Source: Salvelinus alpinus
Lineage: Eukaryota; Chordata; Actinopteri; Salmoniformes; Salmonidae
Reading direction: 5' to 3'
Length of the DNA: 64,000 nucleotides
NCBI RefSeq assembly: GCF_045679555.1
Contig: NC_092087.1
Coordinates: 24,057,367-24,121,366 of the forward strand
Below the pieces are notes generated by a model. It was not told where the DNA came from, did not search any database, and was given only the letters and a program-made list of their open reading frames with translations. Within the stretch, counting starts at the first letter, position 1; each line of letters begins with the position of its first letter. The translations under genes were made by a program, and so were the position numbers. This document shows positions 57,251 through 64,000 of this stretch, piece by piece.

Positions 57251-57475
57251 CAATCCACATTGTGAAGATACGTTTACTATTGTGTTTAAAATGTAAAACC
57301 ACTGAACTGGCATTATATATATATATATAATGTAGTTAAATGTTTATATATATATATATATATATAATGCCAGTTCAGTGGTTTTAAATTTTAAACACAA
57401 TAGTAAACGTATCTTCACATCATGTGGATTACTAATGTTATATATATATATATATATAAACATTTAACTACATTA
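57251..57475. repeat. Two interlocked inverted repeats with (AT)n runs
   Basis: Pair 1: 57252-57321 (AATCCACATTGTGAAGATAC to GGCATTATATA) and 57361-57430 (its reverse complement, one substitution and one 2-base indel). Pair 2: 57327-57364 (ATAATGTAGTTAAATG plus TA run) and 57435-57475 (TA run plus CATTTAACTACATTAT). Pair 2 starts inside the loop of pair 1 and ends outside it, so the two hairpins are mutually exclusive. Confidence 0.9.
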
Positions 57476-57758
57476 TTTGAACATTATATATTTTATTTGT
57501 GAGATATACTACCGGTCAAAAGTTTTAGAACTCCTACTCATTCAAGGGTTTTTCTTTATTTTTACTATTTTCTACATTTTAGAATAGTAGTGAAGAAGTC
57601 AAAATTATGAAATAACACATATGGCATCATGTAGTAACCAAATAAGTGTGAAACAAATCAAAATAGATTTTATATTCTTCAAATAGCCCCCCTTTGCCTT
57701 GATGACAGCTTTGCACACTCTTGGCATTCTCTCAACCAGCTTCATGAGGTAGTCACCT

Positions 57759-58409
57759 CAAATCAAATCAAATCAAATTTGTATTTGTCACATACACATG
57801 GTTAGCAGATGTTAATGCGAGTGTAGCGAAATGCTTGTGCTTCTAGTTCCGACAATGCAGTAATAACCAACAAGTAATCTAACCTAACAATTCCACAACT
57901 ACTACCTTATACACACAAGTGTAAAGGGATAAAGAATATGTACATAAAGATATATGAATGAGTGATGGTACAGAACGGCATAGGCAAGATGCAGTAGATG
58001 GTATAGAGTACAGTATATACATATGAGATGAGTAATGTAGGGTATGTAAACATAAAGTGGCATAGTTTAAAGTGGCTAGTGATACATGTATTACATAAAG
58101 ATGGCAAGATGCAGTAGATGATATAGAGTACAGTATATGCATATACATATGAGATGAGTAATGTAGGGTATGTAAACATTATATTAAGTGGCATTGTTTA
58201 AAGTGGCTAGTGGTACATTTTTACATAATTTCCATCAATTCCCATTATTAAAGTGGCTGGAGTTGAGTCAGTATGTTGGCAGCGGCCACTAAATGTTAGT
58301 GGTGGCTGTTTAACAGTGATGGCCTTGAGATAGAAGCTGTTTTTCAGTCTCTCGGTCCCTGCTTTGATGCACCTGTACTGACCTCGCCTTCTGGATGATA
58401 GCGGGGTGA
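57759..58409 (-). mobile_element. LINE family B 3' tail with ACCT target duplication
   Basis: It is the 3' UTR of the same family as 1017-4000 (shared CACATACACATGGTTAGCAG), ending in ATTTG repeats on the minus strand. ACCT at 57755-57758 and 58410-58413 flanks it. A part of the 3' UTR (GATGAGTAATGTAGGGTATG) is duplicated internally, at 58026 and 58153. Confidence 0.88.
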
Positions 58410-58559
58410 ACCTGGAATGCATTTCAATTAATAGGTGTGCCTTGTTAAAAGTTCATTTGGGGAATTTCTTTCCTTCTTAATGCGTTTGAGACAATCAGTT
58501 GTGTTGTGACAAGGTAGGGGTCGTAAACAGAAGATAGCCCTATTTGGGAAAAGACCTTC

Positions 58560-59112
58560 ATGGTCGAATTGCTGCAAAGAAACCACTACTAAAGGACACC
58601 AATAAGAAGAAGAGACTTGCTTGGGCCAAGAAACACGAGCACTGGACATTAGACCGGTGGAAATTTGTCCTGGGTCTAGAGTCCAAATTTGAGATTTTTG
58701 GTTCTAACCACTGTGTCTTTGTGAGATGCGGTGTAGGTGAACGGATGATCTCTGCATGTATATTTCCCACAATAAAGCATGGAGGAGGAGGTGTTATGGT
58801 GTGGGGTGCTTTGCTGGTGACACTGTCTGTGATTTAGAATTCAAGGCACACTTAACCAGCATGGCTACCACAGCATTCTGCAGCGATACGCCATCCCATC
58901 TGGTTTGGGCTTAGTGGGACTTTCATTTGTTTTTCAACAAGACAATGACCCAACACATGTCCAGGCTGTGTAAGGTCTATTTTACCAAGGAGAGTGATGG
59001 AGTGCTGCATCAGATGACCTGGCCTCCACAATCCCCCGACCTCAACCCAATTGAGATGGTTTGGGATGAGTCTGACCGCAGGGTGAAGGAAAAGCAGCCA
59101 ACAAGTGAATGA
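58560..59112 (+). pseudogene. Tc1 transposase remnant
   Basis: Frame pieces include [20 protein letters not shown] and [19 protein letters not shown] (first Asp position mutated: the usual WSDES reads LGLES), IKHGGGGVMVWGA, a broken QDNDPTHVQ-like block near 58942 (second Asp present in another frame), and [13 protein letters not shown] (Glu) near 59040. The N-terminal domain is missing. Stops at 58835 and 59110. Confidence 0.8.
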
Positions 59113-59143
59113 GTAGGTGTTCTAAAACGTTTAACCGGTAGAG

Positions 59144-59517
59144 TATATTTTTTTATTTCATAAAAATGATGTGCTTATTTCAGAGTGCTCCACATGTAAA
59201 AAAATAATAATAATTACAAATCATATCAATATGCATAATGGTGTTTTCTATTTAACTTGAAAAGCCAGATCTCTGTCTGCACTTATGGCAATTTACATAA
59301 TTTAATTCTATGCAGTGCTGCATTGATTTTGCATCATAATTGCCAAACACTCCAGAATGTCCAGAAAGTGCAAACATAAATTGTAATAATAAATGTGATA
59401 AGGTTGACAAAATTAGATTTGGACTGGAGTTTGACCTAATTTCTGTGAATCATGATTGATGAATAGAAAAGCTGTGTGGTAAGATTTGCTCTACTTACTT
59501 TCTGTGCAGCTATTTAT
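59144..59517. other. No gene seen
   Basis: AT-rich intergenic DNA between the Tc1 element and the LINE fragment. Confidence 0.4.
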
Positions 59518-60747
59518 TTTGATTTATTTCACCTTTATTTAACCAGGTAGGCTAGTTGAGAACAAGTTCTCATTTACAACTGCGATGTGGCCAAGATAAA
59601 GCAAAGCAGTGCGACACAAACAACAACACAGTTACACATGGAATAAACAAACATAGAGTCAATAATACAATAGAAAAAGTCTATATACAGTGTGTGCAAA
59701 TGAGGTAGGATAAGGGAGGTAAGGCAATAAATAGGCCATAGTGGTGAAATAATTACAATATAGAAATTAAACACTGGAGTGATAGATGTGCAGAAGATGA
59801 ATGTGCAAGTAGAGATACTGGGGTGCAAAGGAGCAAAATAAATAAATAACAGTATGGGGATGAGGTAGTTGGATGGGCTATTTACATATGGGCTATGTAC
59901 AGGTGCAGTGATCTGTGAGCTGCTCTAACAGCTGGTGCTTAAAGTTAGTGAGGGACATATGAGTCTCCAGCTTCAGTGATTTTTGCAGTTCGTTCCAGTC
60001 ATTGGCAGCAGAGAACTGGAAGGAAAGGAGGCCAAATGAGGAATTGGCTTTGGGGGTGACCAGTGAAATATACCTGCTGGAGCGAGTGCTACGGGTGGGT
60101 GCTGCTATGGTGACCAGTGAGCTGAGATAAGGCGGTGCTTTACCTAGCAAAGACTTATAGATGACCTGGAGCCAGTGGGTTTGGCGACAAATATGAAGCG
60201 AGGGACAGCCAACGAGAGCATACAGGTCGCAGTGGTGGGTAGTATATGGGGCTTTGGTGACAAAACGGATGGCACTGTGATAGACTGCATCCAATTTGCT
60301 GAGTAGAGTGTTGGAGGCTATTTTGTAAATGACATTGCTGAAGTCAAGGATCGGTAGGATAGTCAGTTTTACGAGGGTATGTTTGGCAGCATGAGTGAAG
60401 GATGCTTTGTTGCGAAATAGGAAGCCGATTCTAGATTTAATTTTGGATTGGAGATGCTTAATGTGAGTCTGGAAGGAGAGTTTACAGTCTAACCAGACAC
60501 CTAGGTATTTGTAATTGTCCACATATTCTAAGTCAGAACCGTCCAGAGTAGTGATGCTGAACGGGCGGGAAGGTGCGGGCAGCGATCGGTTGAAGAGCAT
60601 GAATTTAGTATTACTTGCATTTAAGAGCAGTTGGAGGCCACGGAAGGAGAGTTGTATGGCACTGAAGCTCGTCTGGAGGTTTGTTAACACAGTGTCCAAA
60701 GAAGGGCCAGAAGTATACAGAATGGTGTCATCTGCGTAGAGGTGGAA
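59518..60747 (-). mobile_element. LINE family A, 5'-truncated copy
   Basis: The minus strand is open for 268 codons (60699-59893), from just after the YADD motif to the C-terminal LLEQLTDHCTCT, with a complete 3' UTR and AATAAAGGTG end. Truncation falls at the YADD codons (60740). Less decayed than the copy at 7165-8705. Confidence 0.88.
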
Positions 60748-61070
60748 TCTATAAGCTATAACGTTTTTATTGATGACGATATTTTGTTCATAATCCCATA
60801 TTTATATTTCAGGTCATTTGTTCTACCAGTAATGAATACCTGAAGACGATTATATCTGTGCTGGGAAATATCTTATTATACGCATCAGGTAAAATAGTCA
60901 ACCTTGAAAGAGAACAAACTAAATATTGTGAGGCCTCTCATCTGTTTGCAGAAAAGAGCCCTGATGTAGTTCCTGGCTTTGGAGGCCCAGCACAAGGTTG
61001 CTCCTCATGTCACCACAGAGGACATGAAGCATTGGTTTACCTCACAAGTGAGGGAAGCCTTCATTGACAG

Positions 61071-61528
61071 GTGAGTGTTTAACTAGCATTTCATAATCCC
61101 CATTGTTAATAATTTGACTATCAGTTATTCGCTGTAAAGTTCATTGGAGGTGAAGGCAGTAAGACAACCGAGAAGCAGTTAACAGCATGATTACCTTTGT
61201 TGTAACTTCAGGTTTCAAAAATAAAACAGGGAAGGCAGGGATCTCACCATTTTTGAGCTGGCCTGGTCATAAGATAGGCAGTAGTAAAATATAATTTGAG
61301 TTTATTAGCTGTTAATAAGCTCTGAACCTATTGCATTGACACATTGTGATGATAGGGTTGTTCAGTGACAGCCCATCCGCTCAGCCACTGCATGGCATTG
61401 GATGGTCAATGTGTTCGTCCCTTTCCTCTCCTAACTTGTGAGTGTCACTTTACTTGATACAAGTGTTTCTTAGCTAGTAATATATGCACATCAGTTCCAT
61501 AGTTCCCTGTTTGTAGGCCTCTGTAGTG
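61071..61528. other. Intron of the degenerate gene
   Basis: No coding region or repeat recognised in this stretch before the hAT MITE. Confidence 0.4.
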
Positions 61529-62125
61529 CAGTGGTGGAAAAAGTACTCAATTGTCATACTTGAGTAAAAGTAGAGATGCCTTAATAGAAAATGCCTCAAG
61601 TAAAAATGAAAGTCACCCAGTAAAATACTACTTGAGTAAAAGTCTAAAAGTATTTGGTTTTAAATATACTTAAATATACCAAAGGTAAATGGAATTGCTA
61701 AGATATACTTAAGTATCAAAAGTAAAAGTATAACTAATTTTCAAATTCCTTATATTAAGCAAACCAGACGGCACCATTTTCTTCTTTTTTTATTTACGTA
61801 CAGCCAGGGGCACACTCCAACACTCAGACATCATTTACAAACCAAGCATTTGTGTTTAGTGAGTCCGCCAGATCAGAGGCAGTAGGGATGACCAGAGATG
61901 TTCTCTTGATAAGTGTGTGAATTGGACCATTTTCCTGTCAAAATGTAAGTAGTACTTTGGGTGTCAGGGAAAATGTATGGAGTAAAAAGTGCATCATTTT
62001 CTTTAGGAATGTAGTGAAGTAAAAGTAAAAGTTGGCAAAAATATAAATAGTAAAGTACAGATACCCCCGAAAATTACTTAAGTAGTACTTTAAAGTATTT
62101 TTTACTTAAGTACTTTACACTGTTG
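61529..62125. mobile_element. hAT MITE with 8-bp target duplication
   Basis: Flanked by perfect 8-bp direct repeats CTGTAGTG (61521-61528, 62126-62133). Starts CAGTGGTGGAAAAAGTACTC and ends GTACTTTACACTGTTG, imperfect inverted termini; inner regions repeat AGTAAAAGT in both orientations. 597 bp, no transposase. Lies in an intron of the degenerate gene. Confidence 0.92.
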
Positions 62126-62223
62126 CTGTAGTGTTCATAGTCTCTAAACTTGTGGCCTTTATTTGCTGTCTTGCTGTATCATAAACCCTGCAAGTGGAGA
62201 GCAGACTGTGGCTCTAAAGGGAA

Positions 62224-62655
62224 CCTACTGGGTTTGCGACCACAAGTTTGCTCCAAAAGGCCATTAAGAACCTCGTCAGTGACTTGACCTACCTTCCAGC
62301 CTCCAGTCTACAGAGTGCATCTGCGGTTGTGGTGGAAATCGTCACTAGTCTGATTCTTGGAACCTACCCTGCAGACAGAGACTCCTCTGAGGGAGAGGGC
62401 TCCACCAGCATGGCATTGGTCGACCTGATGATGTGGGTGGTGATCTCGGTGCTGCAGGAACTTGCTGGTAGTCTTAAGATCACAGATGCTTTCAATGATA
62501 CGAAGCAGCTACAGATCCTCTACTCCAGGCCTGTGGGCGTCAGGGTTATGCGCTCCATTCTTGATGACCTGCTGAGTATGGCTGGTGACCCCACTGCCCT
62601 GAGAAAAGCCCTGAGTGCTGGAGATAGTGAGGTTACCGGATCTGTTATGACAGCT
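62224..62655 (+). pseudogene. Exon of unrecognised gene, open part 1
   Basis: About 144 codons without a stop, starting around EPTGFATTSLLQKAIKNL and ending at GSVMTA before a GTAACT donor. Amphipathic helices dominate; no catalytic or zinc-binding motif seen. The exon start is uncertain; a possible acceptor is the AAG at 62217-62219. Confidence 0.55.
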
Positions 62656-62732
62656 GTAACTCTGTATGTCAGCTTATCACATGTGACTGAATAACTGGAC
62701 CCTCCTCCTGTGTAAACTTCCATTTTATCTAG

Positions 62733-63594
62733 AAGTCTGAGTCACACCTTGGCAGTAAGTCCCCTCTTCTCCATGGAGAACGTCTTGTGATTGATCCCAA
62801 TGTTGTGCGGGGTTGTAGAGCCAAACTACTGAGCCAAATATACTCTGAGGCACCAAAGAAGGAAGCCACACTCGTCCTGAGGGTCTGGAGAACCACCTGT
62901 CTGCGGACCTTGGAATGTCAGTCGCCAATGGAGAAACAGAGGCCAACTTCCACTTGAGGTGGAAGAGATTCTAGCCTCTGTGTATGATCAACTGGCCCAG
63001 TGCTCTGACTGGTCGAGCACAAAGATGATCCTTCAGTACAATGTCTCCTCTAAGAGCCAAATGGTGTCCAGAGACATTGCCTGCCTGATTGTGAGAGCCA
63101 TGATGTAGCTCTTTCCCAGTGTGTACTCTCAACGGTACCCTATGAGAACTGGTGACTGTGGAGAGTACTGCAGAGTTGAAGAACACAAAGCTGTGAACTA
63201 CTGGACCCTAATGTCCACTGGAACTATGCCTAATTCCCAATTTATGCACATCATCAACAAATTTGTGTATGACATCTTTTCAATTGACCCCGTCATGACT
63301 ATGATGGATAAAGACATGACGACGCACTTCTGCTTTGCACATCAGCTTTGGGTCATTATCCAAAACGAGTTTGCCAAAGCTCCAAAGAGCAAAGCTCTCC
63401 TGAGAGCCTTGACTATATTACCTGACTGTGAAGAGAACCTGGGAAAGGTAGACTCTGATCTGAGAGATATGCTCTACTCTGGGTACGTTTCAGCATTCCC
63501 TGCAAACCAACTTCATATTGATGCCTTCATGGAGGACAAGGAGTTGTGTTTTATAGTCTCCAGAATGGTTGTGGAAAAGTTGATAGGTCACTGA
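62733..63594 (+). pseudogene. Exon of unrecognised gene, part 2 with frame break and stop
   Basis: Opens KSESHLGSKSPLLHGERLVI after acceptor CTAG (62729-62732) and stays protein-like to about RVWRTTC (62899). From 62953 the frame has changed (LEVEEILASVYDQLAQCSDW). TAG at 63106-63108 interrupts it, after which the same frame runs on to TGA at 63592-63594 with sequence such as NSQFMHIINKFVYDIFSIDP. Confidence 0.6.
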
Positions 63595-63873
63595 ACCCCA
63601 TCAGTGTTGTTCTCGGATCCCATTGTTGTTGGATCAGAGTTAATCAGCTAAAGAGTAAGCTTTCTCTATGAATACAATTAAAGTTTTTTAGTCACTCAAA
63701 TACGCTGTTTACAGTGTGGACTAGCAGACTTTTCAGCCTCATACACTCTTCGCAGATCATTGACATATGAGGACCTTTCAAGTGTGTCAACAAATCAATG
63801 TACAGAACATGGTCTGCAAAGAGTAAAGTAGATTTGGAGGTGAATACAAATATGACTTCTTCCTATCTTTCAG

Positions 63874-63975
63874 GTGACCGTAAATTGCCCCAGAAATAAG
63901 GGAGGAGTCCTCCGCCATGTTTGGAGAGCAGTGAAGCGACTCACCTGTGGCTGCTGCCGACATGCTAGAGCTTGA
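63874..63975 (+). pseudogene. Probable last exon of unrecognised gene
   Basis: After a good acceptor (TTCCTATCTTTCAG, 63860-63873), 33 codons run to TGA at 63973-63975: GGVLRHVWRAVKRLTCGCCR, a basic, cysteine-containing C-terminus. The intron from 63595 has no clear donor. Confidence 0.45.
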
Positions 63976-64000
63976 CCAAGCCGGGACTAAAATACATAGC

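Larger units (their letters stand above)
57509..59141 (+). mobile_element. Tc1-like element with a LINE tail inside
   Basis: Terminal inverted repeats CTACCGGTCAAAAGTTTTAG (57509) and TTCTAAAACGTTTAACCGGTAG (ending 59141). The TA flank is seen on the left (57507-57508) and at 59144-59145 on the right after two extra bases. Transposase remains lie at 58560-59112. A LINE family B 3' tail occupies 57759-58409. Confidence 0.88.
60813..63975 (+). pseudogene. Unrecognised multi-exon gene, degenerate
   Basis: Exon-like blocks in order on the + strand: 60813-60888 (VICSTSNEYLKTIISVLGN), 60952-61070 (FLALEAQHKVAPHVTTEDMK; donor GTGAGT), about 62224-62655 (LQKAIKNLVSDLTYLPASSL; helical, leucine-rich), 62733-63594, and 63874-63975 (last, ending KRLTCGCCRHARA and TGA). 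The intron 62656-62732 is only 77 bp and keeps phase. Breaks: TAG at 60967-60969 in the most protein-like frame, a frame change between about 62880 and 62950, and TAG at 63106-63108 after ACLIVRAMM with the same frame continuing for 160 more codons. I do not recognise the family. Length and helical character recall large fish-specific proteins of unknown role. The phase between the first two blocks does not match, so those may be mis-drawn. Confidence 0.6.

Overview
The window is nuclear DNA from a teleost fish, most likely a salmonid (salmon, trout or char). The evidence is the mix of repeats: at least ten different Tc1/mariner copies (one with Sleeping Beauty-type ends), three LINE families, tRNA-derived SINEs, hAT remnants, fold-back MITEs and long CA and CT microsatellites. 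Two recognisable vertebrate genes and a nuclear tRNA-Phe gene lie among them. The species cannot be told from sequence alone. Most of the window is transposon-derived, and many elements sit inside one another.

Layout. 1-14.8 kb: exons of cidec (CIDE-family lipid-droplet protein) on the + strand. They are interrupted by a SINE holding a MITE that holds a LINE, by a 31-bp x 14 tandem array, by LINE and Tc1 remnants, and by a 110-bp-arm perfect palindrome. Two or three reading-frame breaks and a missing exon suggest a decayed copy. 15.8-26.5 kb: Tc1 elements (one with a 1-kb insertion), a LINE split by a Tc1 MITE and a SINE, a broken hAT transposase, and two decayed Tc1 copies. 26.5-31.6 kb: mostly unassigned DNA with microsatellites, telomere-like repeats and a Sleeping Beauty-like element. 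31.6-37.5 kb: a full-length ~5-kb L2/CR1-type LINE, with an intact 1,098-codon ORF and a 2A-like motif, inserted into an older LINE. 37.5-43.1 kb: a Tc1 scrap, a minisatellite with a SINE, then a ~3.4-kb non-autonomous element of ~400-bp modules carrying an apparently intact Tc1 element. 43.1-49.6 kb: the least repetitive stretch, ending in the coding exon of gpr22. 49.7-54.4 kb: an old Tc1 element split by a young non-autonomous LTR element with a 27-bp repeat ORF. 54.4-60.7 kb: small repeats, a tRNA-Phe gene, interlocked AT-rich inverted repeats, a Tc1 element holding a LINE tail, and two LINE 3' fragments. 60.8-64.0 kb: a multi-exon protein-coding sequence, unrecognised and carrying premature stops, with a hAT MITE in an intron.

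In host terms only gpr22 (an orphan class-A GPCR) and tRNA-Phe look intact. cidec and the terminal gene look like pseudogenes; after the salmonid genome duplication such decay of one copy is common, but the partner copy is not visible here. The candidates for still-functional mobile DNA are the LINE at 32.0-37.0 kb and the Tc1 element at 40.17-41.78 kb.
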